DNA of 64,000 bases from assembly GCA_029204225.1 (NCBI GenBank), contig CM055105.1, positions 9,891,744 through 9,955,743 on the forward strand, read 5' to 3'. The position numbers were made by a program, and so were the translations under genes. Positions 24,928 to 37,180 of the stretch are shown piece after piece. The notes below the pieces were generated by a model. The model was not told the DNA's origin. It saw only the letters and a list, made by a program, of their open reading frames with translations, and did not search any database. This DNA comes from Diphasiastrum complanatum. Its lineage: Eukaryota; Streptophyta; Lycopodiopsida; Lycopodiales; Lycopodiaceae. Position 1 is the stretch's first letter; every line of letters starts with the position of its first letter.

Positions 24928-26949
24928 TTTTTGAATTAGTTTTTTTTTTTTGCGGTCCCTACGATTTATGGTGGATGTGGTGTGCAGTTTGCAGTGGGGT
25001 GCGGATGATTGCAATTAGTGGCGTTATGGGGTCTGTTGCGGTCAGTTACGATCTGGTTTGGTTTAGACGGGGAAATGTGGTTTGATGGTGGTGTGTGTGC
25101 AGTGAATGCGATCTGGTGATGTTTGTTGTAGTTGTAGATTGTGGAATGTGTTTTTCACGGTTCGATGGTGGAGGCAGTCGATGTGTGTTTGAAATGCAAT
25201 TCAAGGATGAATGCAGCTGGGGTGTGATTATCTGCGGTCTATGCAGAGGTAGGTAGAAAGTGTTTGTTTGCTGTTGAAGGCGGCTGGTGCGGTTCAATGT
25301 TAATACTACGGTGTAAGGGTTGGGGACAGTTAAAGTGCGGGTGAATGTGGCTGGTTACATTTGTGGACGAATCGGTGTTCGTTGCGGTTCCATGCGGAGG
25401 TAATGAAGTGAGTTACGTTCGATGGGTTATGGTGGATGTGGTGATTATGATATATGGGGAGCGGTTGTTTCGATTGCAGTTTCAACAGCTTGTGGCGGTT
25501 TCAACGGCTGGGTGCGGTTTCAATGGTGCTATGCAGATGTGGGTAGAGGGTGGTCTGTTGGCGGTTGAAGGTGGCCGAGGGTGGTCTGTTGGGCCATATG
25601 ATTGCGGTCTGTTGCGATTGTGGATGGAGGGATGCGGACTGGTGCAGTCAGTGGCGATGTCAGCAGTCGATTACGGTTGTAGCGGGCGAGTGCTGTTGCA
25701 ACGGTGGTTGCGGTGGTAATGCGGTCAGCTGCGGTGATACTGTGGTGCGTTGTAGGGTGAATGCGGTGGAATGGGATGGAAACGGATGGAGGTGGAGGTG
25801 GTCCATTTGCGAATGTATGCGATGGAATGCGGCGGATGTGGACAGTGGTCCGATTGCAATGATATGCGGTGGGAGGTCAGTTGTGATGAGGGAGGGCGGA
25901 AGGTATGTGGAAAGTGATGGCTTGCAATCAAATGCGGGGGTGAGGAAAGTGGGTGAATGGGGTGGCATACGATTACAACGACGGAGTGCGGGTGTATGGG
26001 AAGGTGGTCCGTCGGTTGAGATCTGAGCGACTTCCTTCGGTTGAGATCTAATAGCTCACTCCAGTTGAGATTTAACTAAGGGCCATTGGTTGAGATGTGA
26101 GGTAGTGCGTCAGTTGAGATCTGAAAGATTACTCCGGTTGAGATGGGAGTCAGTGCATCGGTTGAGATTTAAATGAGTACTCCAGTTGAGATTTTACAGG
26201 GCACCGTTGGTTGAGATGTGACAGTGGCTGTCGATTGAGATTTAACTGAGGGTCGTCGGTTGAGATCTAATTGTAGCGCATCGGTCGAGATTGGACCGAG
26301 GGCTGTCGGTGGAAATCAGGAGTGAAGGCTCCGGTTGAGATTTGAAGGTTGCTTTCGGTCGAGATGTTAAAGAGGCCTTCGGTCAAAATCTGGACTTATG
26401 GCTCCGGTTGAGATTTGAACGATGAGCGTCGGTTGAGGTGAAACTCAGGACATATTAGGATATTGAAATAGTGGCTCGGTCAAGAGCTAGTAGGTAGCGG
26501 TCCGGTCCAGACATGAGTTGTGGCTTGGCTTGGGAAGGAGCGTGAAGCATCGGTTGAGACAAACATCCCGTTAAACCATAGCTGAATGTAACAACACACC
26601 ATCTTCCCAACCATCCCCATCCACCATCGCAACCGTTTCCGTCCCACACAACTGCATTCGTCCGTCGTAGTTGCATCCAATCGCACTCATTTGTCCTACG
26701 AGTACCCTCGGCCACCTTCACCATAACACATGGACACCGTAAACACCGCCACCCACCCTGGAACGAACACCACATTCCATCGCAATCTGCCTTGGCACGA
26801 TCACCTTGCCCTACCACCGCATTACTTAACACCCATCGCATTCCACTCGTCCATTGTAGAACCCGCACCCCATCGCAAGCCGCATCCACCGCAACCGTAG
26901 GGACCGCAAAAGCCAAAAAAAAAAAAAAATTCAAAAACACCGGTACCCA
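24928..26949 (+). other. Leader of Gypsy F: strand-biased, repeat-bearing, non-coding
   Basis: From about 24950 to 26010 the plus strand is very rich in G and T (recurring GCGGTTG, GGTGGATG, ATGCGGTGG). From 26012 to 26440 lies a motif array (separate entry). From about 26570 to 26930 the plus strand is C-rich, with the inverse of the earlier words (CCACCGCA, CATTCCATCGCA). Frames of up to 169 codons here follow from the composition. It ends in an A-run at 26917-26929, just before the gag start at 26950. Confidence 0.6.
26012..26440 (+). repeat. Array of ~17-20 TCGGTTGAGAT motifs
   Basis: The core (T/C)CGGTTGAGAT(C/T)T recurs about every 20-30 bp (for example at 26012, 26038, 26104, 26158 and 26250) with variable spacers and single-base variants. 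The spacers are not similar to each other, so this is a motif array rather than an ordinary tandem repeat. One more copy is at about 26549. Confidence 0.85.
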
Positions 26950-27704
26950 ATGGACCAACAACAAAATCCAAAAATTCCAGACGATTATCCATATGAGCTT
27001 AGGTCCCCTTTAGCTAAACAAATCAGACTAGATTCTACCGAATGCGGGCCGAACTCCAAGAGCCATCCACAAACCCGTTCGAGGGACAAGAACCTGATAG
27101 AGTCAAGTCTTCACGCGCACGACCTCATTTTTCCGGTGCTGAGCCCTCACAGGTCAGAACCAACCCTAATGGAGTTTCTACTACCCACAGAGCTCATCTT
27201 GAGAGACGTACACCCAAGCTAGATCTACCAAAGTTTGACGGTAGTTCGGACCCTCAAAGATTTTTGCAAATCTTTGAGAATGCATGTGATGTGTATGGTG
27301 AAACATCTCCCGATGTTATGGTCCAACTGTTTTCGATGACCATGATCGCTAAAGCACATGATTGGTTTTTCAATCTTGATTGTGACGAAAAGACAGATTG
27401 GTCAATTTCGAAACAGTCCTTTGTCAAGCATTTTAAGCCCTTTCGCTTGATCGAAAGCCCTTTTGTCAAATTGAGTAACATGAAGATGGCAAACGATGAA
27501 CGTGTACGAGACTATATCGAGCATTTCAAACGCCTCAAAAGTCAAGTACAAAAACAGCCCTTCGAACAGATGCTCATCATCTGGTTTCTAGTCGGCCTTC
27601 CAAGATGGATTAGATGCGAGCTTAAATCCAATGATAAATATACGAGCCTAAAGTTAGCTATGTTTGATGCCATCAAGGAGGAAGATGAAGTATCCAATTT
27701 TTGA
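26950..27704 (+). pseudogene. Gypsy F gag (capsid part, frameshifted)
   Basis: Start ATGGACCAACAA at 26950; a frameshift near 27040 moves the frame to 27042-27704. The Retrotrans_gag domain is clear: LPKFDGSSDPQRFLQIFENA, AKAHDWFFNLD, FVKHFKPFRLIESPF, then WFLVGLPRWIRCELK. It ends with TGA at 27702 shortly after the capsid. No zinc knuckle or protease follows. Very similar to 42028-42796. Confidence 0.9.
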
Positions 27705-28287
<583 letters not shown>

Positions 28288-28448
28288 CATTAAGAAAATC
28301 ATGGAGCGATCATTAAGATCCGTAGGTAGAATTTCTTTCACTGTTCACCTACCTTGAGAAGATCAACCTCTTGAGGAGAGGATCTAGAGCTAAGCATGCC
28401 TAGATAAGAACAAATAAACAAAACCAATAAAAAAGACCAAAAAGAGAA

Positions 28449-29269
28449 TGTAGGGTCGAAGATCTCATGTAGTATAGCCCTCCCGCCTGTCAACAAGGGT
28501 TAGATCACTGGATAGGTACCTAACTATGCATAGATGCTACTTTTAGTTAGTTTCCTACTTCCTCCTTTAACTCTACTCACCACTAACACTATTCTCCTTT
28601 AACTCTACTCCTCTACACTAACATTCATCATGATTTGGGTGAAGGGAAGGGATAGAAAAGAAGAGATTGAGAAGAGAAGAGAGAAAGAGAGAGAGATAGA
28701 GAGTGAGGGTGGAGGTTAGCTCAAATGCAGATTTTACTTGCTAAAGGAGAAACATAAACTATTGAAACCAAAAAGCATGAACTTGAAAGCAATTGAAAAC
28801 AACAAGAGCAATAACAAGCATTGAATTGCAAATGAGGATGCTTTTCTTCCAAAATTGGTAGAGTTTCCTCCTTCTCATTAAGCATGCAAATAGTGTACAA
28901 ATGGTGCCTTTTTATAAAATGGGGAAGGCCCTTGCCCCTCAATCCTATTGGCTAATATTCACAATGATCTTATCCATTCATCTTGGACCCAACTTGATCC
29001 AAGAGTCCACAAAAAGTAAATTAGAAATCATAAGATTCATGTGAGTCCCAATTTGGACCCAACTCTAAAAATTAATCTCTAAGTTTAAAAATGACATTGG
29101 GCCTCTAGTTTTATCTTAATTCCAAGGCCCAAGTCATGTTTATTTTATTTACAACTTTATTTGCGTGCTCATTGGGCCATGGGCTTATACACGCAGGATG
29201 CCATGCCCTCGCAACACATTTTATTGGATGATTTTATTTATTTACACTTTGTTGGGAATACCCTCCACA
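28449..29269 (-). mobile_element. Solo LTR of Gypsy E
   Basis: 821 bp, minus strand TGTGGAGGGTATTCCC to CGACCCTACA, with no internal region. It is flanked by a perfect 5-bp duplication GAGAA (28444-28448 and 29270-29274). This is the cleanest boundary evidence in the window for the E LTR ends. The surrounding sequence is an older Gypsy leader/gag remnant. Confidence 0.95.
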
Positions 29270-29480
29270 GAGAAAAAACATCAAAGATGAACAACGCGCA
29301 AATCTAGGCTATTTCACGATCAGATCCTGAGCTCAGACTGCCGAGGAAAAATTAAAATTGTTTCCAATGTCTTTGAGAGATGTAGCCCAAGACTGGTTTT
29401 CAACCAGTTCTTCTTGATGGTTGGGAACTTCAAGAAGGAGCGGATCTTCTCGCAGATCCTACAAAGTCTAGCATAATCTA
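29270..29480 (+). pseudogene. Gypsy gag remnant
   Basis: A short segment near 29345-29400 reads LKLFPMSLRDVAQDWFSTS-like, the conserved W-containing core of Retrotrans_gag, with stops on both sides. It continues the sequence left of the solo LTR, so the solo LTR landed in this older element. Confidence 0.55.
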
Positions 29481-31081
29481 ATTATGAGCTAGATAAGGGA
29501 ACCATGCAACCTTACGACTGGTACAAGACGGTTTTCGGAGAACTTAAGAGAGCCATCAAGAGTAATACCAAGCAACAGTTTTCTGCAGGCTATATTTTGT
29601 CATCATTAGATGTCATGTATTCAGAAAATAAGGTTCACAGATTTTGTGCTGAATTCGTGCTATGTATCTATGATCTAGCACCAGTCAAATCTTCCCACTA
29701 GGCAATCACATCCTAGAGTTGTTGTCGAGTTCACAGTGAGATTGTTTCACCCCACTTGCCCCCCGTGTCTCGTCGTCGCACTCGACAACCATCGACAACT
29801 GCACCCATAATCCTTGCTGCTTCTCGCTCAGAACTACCCATCCCCCAATCGTCTGCTACAACCCTTGCCTTCACTTCCTCACAAATGCCTTCTATAACTA
29901 GCGGATCCACTGTCCACATTGCCGAAGCATGGGCCGCCTCAACCCCACATTCTACAACTATGTCCCCTTCTACACAGAAGTTGTCAGAAATGGTGAACTC
30001 CTGCAAATTTGCCGCAACACAAACACGAAGCGAAGGTCGAACAAGAACAATTCGCGAAAGTCAACGTGCCATCCTCATGTTGCTTTGTCTTTTTAAGCTC
30101 TAACTTTGATTTCTCTTCATGTTACTTGGCTATCTTGAGCTCTCGATGTAACTTGTAGCAGCGGCAGGAGGTACAGATCCCACAGGTTGTCCTAATTTGG
30201 CCCGAAATTGGCCTACGGATCTTCCTTTTCAAAGGTGTCTTCACCTTCAAATTCTTCTGGGACTTGTGCGTCAAACTGCTTTGGGGATCAGACCACATGA
30301 GAGATTTTGATGGTGTCAAGTGCCATAATATTGGCGCTCCATCTTGGACCTGGTAAAAAGATGGTGCAGTATCCATATTTTTAAATGTTTCATGGAACTG
30401 ATCGAATCCCATTTCCGAGGGAGTTGGGATTACAAGGCTCGGGGCTCTAAGGCATGACAAAGTGTTCATCTACCTGCAAGGGATGGAATCATCAAACAGT
30501 TCCATAAACTTCTGTCACGAAACTGTTTCTTTTTCGATTTCGTTTTCTTTTTCGTATTATGTTCCAGATCTCCAAAATGCACCGATCAATGCGCAAGATC
30601 AAGTTGAAAAAGTTGTCTAGGACACCAAGTAGCAGGTCATTCTACTGCAAGGTGAACTCGAAAAAGAAAGAATATTGAGTAAATTGGATGCCACGGCCAC
30701 CAAGCGAGATAATACACTACACACAAATGTACCAGATCGTCTTGTCTCCCAAGAAGAAATAAACTATCTGTTTCGGAAGGTCAAGACTTATCGCCAGTCT
30801 TTGTCCGACTTCCAAGGCAGATTTGATTTATTTACATCAAAGTTGGCAATGGCTAAAGGGATCATCAAAGATTATGAACAAGCAACCGCCAACGTATTGC
30901 AGATTATCCCACAAATCACAGTGCCGATCATGCCAGCCTTTTCTCCAGGACCACAGGATCAGGGCCAGAAAAACAAAAGATTTTCTCACGAGGCCATGGA
31001 GAAATTTGCAGTTTTGAGCCTGTGCTTGCATGCACACACAAGAGATGAAGGGGTATGGTTTTATATATATTTGGCAATTTA
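29481..31081 (+). pseudogene. Probable Gypsy extra-ORF debris
   Basis: It contains a Ser/Thr/Pro-rich segment starting MPPVSRRRTRQPSTTAP (29756-30000) and a segment of heptad-like composition (30675-31080, SKLDATATKRDN... LASKLAMAKGIIKDYEQA-like). This echoes the order at 57960-58980 in element E, where a low-complexity S/T/P stretch (with RRRTSTTAPTTP) is followed by coiled-coil-like sequence. A minus-strand frame at 30122-30469 has a CGICTSCRC cluster I cannot assign. All assignments here are weak. Confidence 0.35.
30009..30068 (+). repeat. Short family C LTR start fragment
   Basis: TGCCGCAACACAAACACGAAG followed by AACAATTCGCGAAAGTCAACGT matches the first ~60 bp of the C LTR at 24128. It is an isolated scrap within unrelated sequence. 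Confidence 0.6.
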
Positions 31082-32809
31082 GGATTTGGGTTTTAGTTAT
31101 GGAATTGTATATTCCTAGACCATTGGGCCTTTTTGCACACGTGGAGGTTGTTTAATGTTGTTAGGCATTACTTGGCATGTGCTAGTAAGAGAAGATACCA
31201 AGAGATGCAAGTTTGTCATTGCTTAGATAGGGGAGATTTGGCATGTGCAAAGGTGCAATGCACGTCAAAGGCTAGTTTGCCTTTCAAAGAAAGGCAAAAA
31301 TTTCAAAAGCATGTCATATGAATGTCAACCTTAAAAATTGACCTTCCATTTGAAAGTTAACTTTAAATTTTAAAAAGTCAAATGTCATGCTAGTTTGAAA
31401 ATTTTAAAGTTTTATTATAAAACATAACATAAATGTTGCACGGGTCAAATTCCAAGCCGGTTTAGCATGCATGCCTTTCCACATGCATATAAATTTTTTC
31501 ATTTAGCCTCTTTTGCAAAATTAGAACTCCATCAACTCATGATGCATCCAATAATAAAATATCTATATTTTGCACTAAAACAATCAAAACAAAAGTTTTG
31601 GTATTTTCTAACTATCTTTGCGGCGATGAAATTTAAGTGCATAATAAAAGAATTGTCGGTTTACAAGAAGTCAAAATCGTGAAATCAATTTTTTAAAAGA
31701 GATATGAATTCCATATTTACACAACTATGAGTTTTCCCATCATTGATGTGAAGGCAGGTAAATACTAGTGTTGCTGGCCGGGTATGGACCGAAAAGGTTC
31801 CATCATTGATGTGAAGTCATATACTAGTGTTGGGAGAGTATGGATCAAAAAAAGTTTCAAAATGGCAAGGTAAGGACACAGGTAGCTTAATATTGATACC
31901 CGAAACTTGCAATTTTTAGTAACCGATTAATATTTATATTCGATAAACATGAAATAATGACGCTACCCATCTAATACCCTTGTGTAATACCCGGCCAATG
32001 CCCGACACAAAATCATATAACTGGATGCATAACCAAAACGTTGCATTTTCTAGGTTAATAAATACCCCGAGGCTGCCCGAGCCGCCCCCATACTCCACTA
32101 AGGTCTAAAGTTCGAACTCCGTTCACATTCCAGAAATATAAGAAATGGCCGTTACAGATTATATTACATGGGTGCGTTGGCGCCATCCTCTTTTCAAAAA
32201 CCAGGCAGCTCATCAGAAGAAAACACAGAGGCAGCTTTCTCACAGACACACAGACAGAACTGAAAAAGCTACAGCTAGCTGCTGTTACTGTTGATTTATG
32301 CTGAGCTTGTGTATACAGACTGAGACTGACAGTGTTACTACACTGATGATGCTGACTGCCCCAGCTAGCTGAGTTTGAAGTTTGAATTCTGTTTATGGAT
32401 TAGGGCCTTAGGCTAGATAATAGAATTATAGATGTAGCAGTGCTAGACAGGCTCTAGATTTGCAGAATGATGACTGCAGAAACCGGAGTCTGGATTTTGA
32501 AAGATATTGGGATTCGGTATGGAATCTGGATTAGTATGAACAATTACTATTAGGCTATATGAATTGAATGCTCATTCTTTGGTGGCCTATGAGAATAGTT
32601 TTGACTTGTATCCTGTAAAATGCTGCGCTGGCCCCTGGGTGACAGTGGGTGAGGCGTAGAGCAGGTTTTAAAGCAATCATTTCCCGGAAGTGAAGGCAAA
32701 TCTTCTTGAATTCAGCAAAGTCCTTGAATGGGAAGTTTGATTAACAAAGGGGAAAGACAGCCAGAGTGCGAGAACTGGCAATTGGAGCTGAATAATTGAA
32801 TTTTTAGGG
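31082..32809 (+). promoter_or_regulatory. Upstream flank of the receptor-kinase gene
   Basis: About 1.7 kb without transposon similarity. It contains a short tandem duplication (31738-31856) and a CACACGTGGA half motif at 31135. From about 32210 to 32809 it becomes CA/CT-rich and transcript-leader-like. I cannot place a transcription start or a TATA box with confidence. Confidence 0.4.
31738..31856 (+). repeat. Imperfect tandem duplication, ~60-bp unit
   Basis: Two units begin CATCATTGATGTGAAG at 31738 and 31801 and share TACTAGTGTTG and GTATGGA. They lie about 950 bp upstream of the gene's start codon. Confidence 0.85.
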
Positions 32810-35800
32810 ATGGAATTGGGCATTTTCATAGGATTGGCCTGGAATTTGCTCCTGATTCTTAGCTGGGAAACAATCGCAGATGCAAGAGATGAGGTTCAAG
32901 TTTTACTGGAGATAAAGGCCGCTTTGGATCCACACGGTCAGGTACTACATTCCTGGGAAAAGGGCAAAAGTCCATGCAATGGCGATTTTCTTGGCATATC
33001 TTGTAACGACGCGGGGGATATAGCCAACTTGTCTTTGCAAGGCCGCGGTCTATCAGGATCCATTCCAGCAGTGGTGGCTGAGCTAGCATCATTGACTGGC
33101 TTATATCTTCACTACAACAGCTTGAAGGGTCAAATCCCTGGAACGGCTTTGGCTAGACTAAAAGGCCTCACTGAAGTCTATCTCAATGTCAACAACCTAT
33201 CTGGAACCATTCCACCTGAGCTTGGCTCCATCTCTACGTTACAAGGTTTCGCTTCTAACTACTTCATCAGATTTTCTATATCTTGAATTTGTCTGAGTAC
33301 AATGCTGGATTGATGTTTCCATAAGCTACCAAAAAAACCCAACGTAGTAAAAGTATCAGTTTGGGCAGTCTTGAATCCTGTTTTCCACCCGCAAATAAAA
33401 GAATCCAGCATAAGTTCTTCACTCCGATAAGCTATTGTTGAAAACACCCCTTACATTTTGTCACTAGCTTGCCTTTTCAGTTGATTGCGTTTAATAACTT
33501 TTTAGTCTATTTACTCTGTATTCCTTAGATCATAAAGTGTCTTACTTTATCTCCCAGTGATCCTGTCAATATGCTTGATGTAGGGCTCTTCATTTTGATT
33601 TAAGATTATTAGCTCATACAATATGTTTTTATCCAAGTACCTTTACTTAGAGTGAGATGCTTAGATTATCTGGTCACGTTTCTGCTTTTGGAGTGGTTTA
33701 AAATTTTGCTGTGATCCGCTTTTATTGATGAGCTGGTTAACAATGCCAAGCTAAAATGTCGTACACGCTGTATTTCATCTCTTGTCGACACAAAGTTCGC
33801 TGACTTGCATACAAAAAACGTGGTATTTGGAAGGTGCATACTGATCGTGCACACAAACACCTGTCTCAAACTTTCCAGGTCATTTATGTTACACGCTAGA
33901 GCACTACAAGTTATGGACTTCTTCTGTAGGCAGGCCGCACCGCCGCGGCATAGCAACTCAAAAACCCAAGTGTGCAGAATAGCAACTTAAAAACACGTTG
34001 TGGTTCATTCTACAAGCTACGATGTAATGTTAAAGCTAGGTTGGGGTTCGTGTTATTATTTGGTTTGCTTGAGTAGATAAAGTCTTTTCAACATACCAAC
34101 TCTCGTGACTGGTCCTGCATTGCTAAGATGCTTTGCAGTTTATGTTGATTACAAACTTTTTCACGGAATTTGGAAGGAAGAATTTTATAACTTTCTGCTA
34201 GAAATTTTGGTGTTTTTAAGTGTCATTTCTGAGTCAACTTTACCTCATATACTGGGTGTACTAAATGGCATATGATTTCTAGGTTTTTTGAGTTTAAAGC
34301 TTTGTTGAGTTGTAAATAAACTCTTGCATTCGGCCTCTTTCAAATGTCACAAAAGTCACTTAGGCGTGGCTTGATATTGATATCAATTTGCCGTTTACAG
34401 CCAAAATGATGAAGCAAGTCTCTTAGACTTTTCTCATTTACAATGTGATTGTCATTCAACTGGTTCTAATGCTCAGATTTTTACTGATTACATGGTCGTC
34501 TTTAAAAGATATTAATGTTTTTCTTAATACTTGATTAGGTTGTATGATCAACCATTCTAGGAGTAAGTCGGCGAGGTGTTTATTTAATGGATTGAGTTCA
34601 TATAGTGTTGAATATGATCCGGTTGTGGATAAGAAATCTTTGATCTCTATGGATGGCTCTTGTAATGTTCTACACCAATAAATATTAAACTTATTAATCA
34701 TGCAGAGTTTGTACATATATCAATACGATTTAAAGAGAAATAATAGGAATTTCTTGTAAGAAATATTTTTTGTAAGTTGAGGTAGTGCTCAGGACACTCT
34801 GTATTTTTTCCTGGATGCAGTTCTACAGCTTTGTTGTAATGGGCTCAGTGGCCGGATTCCGGAAGAAATTGGACAGCTAAGTCAGCTTCATATCTTGGGA
34901 CTTGACCATAACAGTCTCACGGACAATATTCCGGTGTCGTTTGGGGGCCTGTTATCATTGACTCACTTGGGTCTGAGCTTTAACAAGCTCAGTGGACCAA
35001 TCCCATCGTCGTTGTGCAATCTTAACGTTCTCACTGCCCTTGATGTCAGGAACAACTACTTATCCGGTTCTACTCCAGAAGGTAAGTAGCTCACTATCAG
35101 CATATATAAGTTGTCAAGATACAATATAATGTAGTGTCACCTCTAATCCACCCCTGGCTAAGTAGTAGAAGACTGAAGAAAATCAAAATGCCTTCACTCA
35201 GATTTCTACACTTAAATGCATGTTGGGGTTTTCTACTCTTTCTTCTGAAAGTTGCAGCACAGATTTAACCTCCCAGACAGGGAAACGAAGTGGACATACT
35301 AAAAATTAGGACAATCTTCAAAATCTTAGTCCGCTAATTTTGTGCTGTACAGTTCTTATAAAGGCAGCATGTTGATCATACCGCAAACTATCATAGTATT
35401 CTCAGGTGATACTTTGTATTTGTTCGTCAGAATTTTGACATCTCAATCAAGTCTCTTGAAATATTGGTTGGTGCGTAATCAGGTTACAGCTTCATAGTAA
35501 GCGCCTAAGTATGTTGGGCAACTTTGATTTTAGCTAAACTTGGTTACAATACAGGTCTACATAGGCTACAGGAAGGCTTCACGTATGCAAATAATCCCTT
35601 GCTTTGTGGTGACGACTTCTTTGACATGATAGCTTGCGGCACATCACACCCACTGCAGAGGCCCCAACCCTTTGGTGCACTTGCCCCAGCTCTGAGTGTA
35701 CCATACCAGTCTTCTGCACATGGAGTACCAAAACCGCCACAGGTTAACAGGCAGCTCAAACACACATCTAAGATCACTGAAATTGCTGTCATTGGAGGAG

Positions 35801-37180
35801 TAATTGCAATGACATTTGGAGTAGTGATTGCAATCATCTTGTCTTTTGTCTGGTTCAGGAGACATAAGCAAAGGATAAGCAGTACATATGAGGGTGCAGA
35901 CTACGGTGCAAATACTTTACCCGAAATTAGTTTTGAGTGTGGAATGCCTAAATGGGATAAATCCTCTGCCAAAAAAGCTATTCCGCGAAAGAGTATGATG
36001 TTTGTGAACTTGCCTGGAGCACCTCCTAAGCAAGGCTCCCTGAGTAGTCGTAACTACAAATTGGAAGATTTAGAACTGGGCACCAACTTTTTCTCCAACA
36101 AGAATTTATTGGGAAAAAATACACATGAAGGAACTTACAAGGCAACACTAAACGATGGCTTGGTTATTGTCAAGAACCTTAGCAAGACAAGCTTTACAGC
36201 TGGGGAGACTCAATTCCAAGAAGCATTAGAGATGTTATCCCGGTTGAAGCATGAAAATCTGGTGAATCTAAAAGGTTTCTGTTGCTCTGGTGGTGGAAGA
36301 CAATGCTACCTTGTTTACGATTTCATTCCGAATGGGACATTGCATGATCATTTGCAAAGGGTTAGGGACTCCTTACTAGATTGGCCGACAAGAGTCCATA
36401 TTGCTCATGGGATTGCTAAAGGTAACTGACCTGGTAACATTTCTCCAATTTCCAATTTCGAAAGCACACTTGTAGGTTTATAGCACTTGAATTAGGAATT
36501 AAAAGAGATGGTTCTCAATCAAGTTGGTAGAAGAGCATCCTGCATTTGAATTTGTTTGGTTTTTCATGCTTTATGCAGGTTTGGACTACCTGCATACTGG
36601 ATTGAAAGAAACTATAATTCAACACACAATTTGGGCTTCAAATGTTTATTTGGATGACAATTATAACGCCATGATTTCTGGTTGTGGCCTATCAAGAATT
36701 GTAGCTGATGAAGTAGTTTATGCCAACATCAAAACATCAGCTACTATGGGATATCTGGCCCCTGAGTATGGATTAGTTGGACACTTAAATGAAAAGAGTG
36801 ATGTTTTTGCTTTTGGAGTTCTTCTATTGGAACTTCTGACAGGTTGCTTGGCCCCAGATATCAGTGTTATCAAGTTGCATGGAAATCACTCTGGAAATTG
36901 GGTTAATTCACTGTTGGATGCAGAGAACCTCCACAAGGTTGTAGATCCATCATTAACGGGAAAGTATTCTGTGGCTGGAATCATGGGTCTTGCAAGCATT
37001 GCATTTTCATGCATAACTGAGGCCCCTCATGAAAGGCCCGTCATGGCTCAGGTGGTGCAGCTTCTTAGTGAGACGGAGAGCTTGGTGGATGTGGCTCCAG
37101 ATGGGGGCTGTTCTTCATCAGGTGAAGAGTATCCATCTCAGCAAGCTGAATATGCCAGGATGCTTGATTATGGTAGGTGA
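32810..37180 (+). CDS. LRR receptor-like kinase, subfamily IV-type, 4 exons
   Basis: Exons 32810-33245, 34821-35081, 35534-36421 and 36579-37180 join in frame to 2187 bp (728 residues); each intron is phase 1 with GT..AG ends. Order: signal peptide (about 1-25), LRR N-terminal cap with a paired-Cys motif (PCNGDFLGISCN), about five LRRs running unbroken across intron 1, an NNPLLCG cap motif, a transmembrane helix (about 316-340) followed by RRHKQR, and a kinase-like domain from about 422. The ATP-site Lys is present (VIVK, about 446) and APE is intact (MGYLAPEY). However, HRD is QHT (543-545), the catalytic-loop Lys is Trp (547) and DFG is GCG (563-565), so it is predicted to be a pseudokinase. 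The words LYLHYNSL, LYLNVNN-like, QLCCN and GFCCSGG point to the plant LRR-IV group (Arabidopsis At5g51560/At4g22730-like, from memory). It would act at the plasma membrane as a receptor or co-receptor. No internal stops, so probably functional. Confidence 0.93.
33246..34820 (+). other. Intron 1 of the receptor-kinase gene
   Basis: 1575 bp, GT at 33246 and CAG at 34818-34820. The splice makes the codon spanning Gln-Val in the third LRR and preserves the 24-residue LRR spacing. T-rich, with no transposon or ORF of note. Introns 2 (35082-35533, donor GTAAG) and 3 (36422-36578) are shorter and equally unremarkable. Confidence 0.88.

Noticed and set aside
25345-26031. Several overlapping ORFs (up to 158 codons) on both strands
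   Set aside because: They come from G/T-rich composition lacking stop codons. No domain, no conserved start, and they lie in the Gypsy F leader.
26012-26440. CRISPR-like array
   Set aside because: Motifs are only ~11 bp with variable spacing in plant retrotransposon DNA, with no cas genes. It is a leader motif array.
30122-30469. Minus-strand CGICTSCRC ORF as a zinc-finger gene
   Set aside because: Only one small Cys cluster, with surrounding transposon debris and no second copy or partner domain to support it.
33666-34000. Possible missed exon inside intron 1
   Set aside because: LRR spacing is continuous from exon 1 to exon 2 and phases match, leaving no room for another exon.
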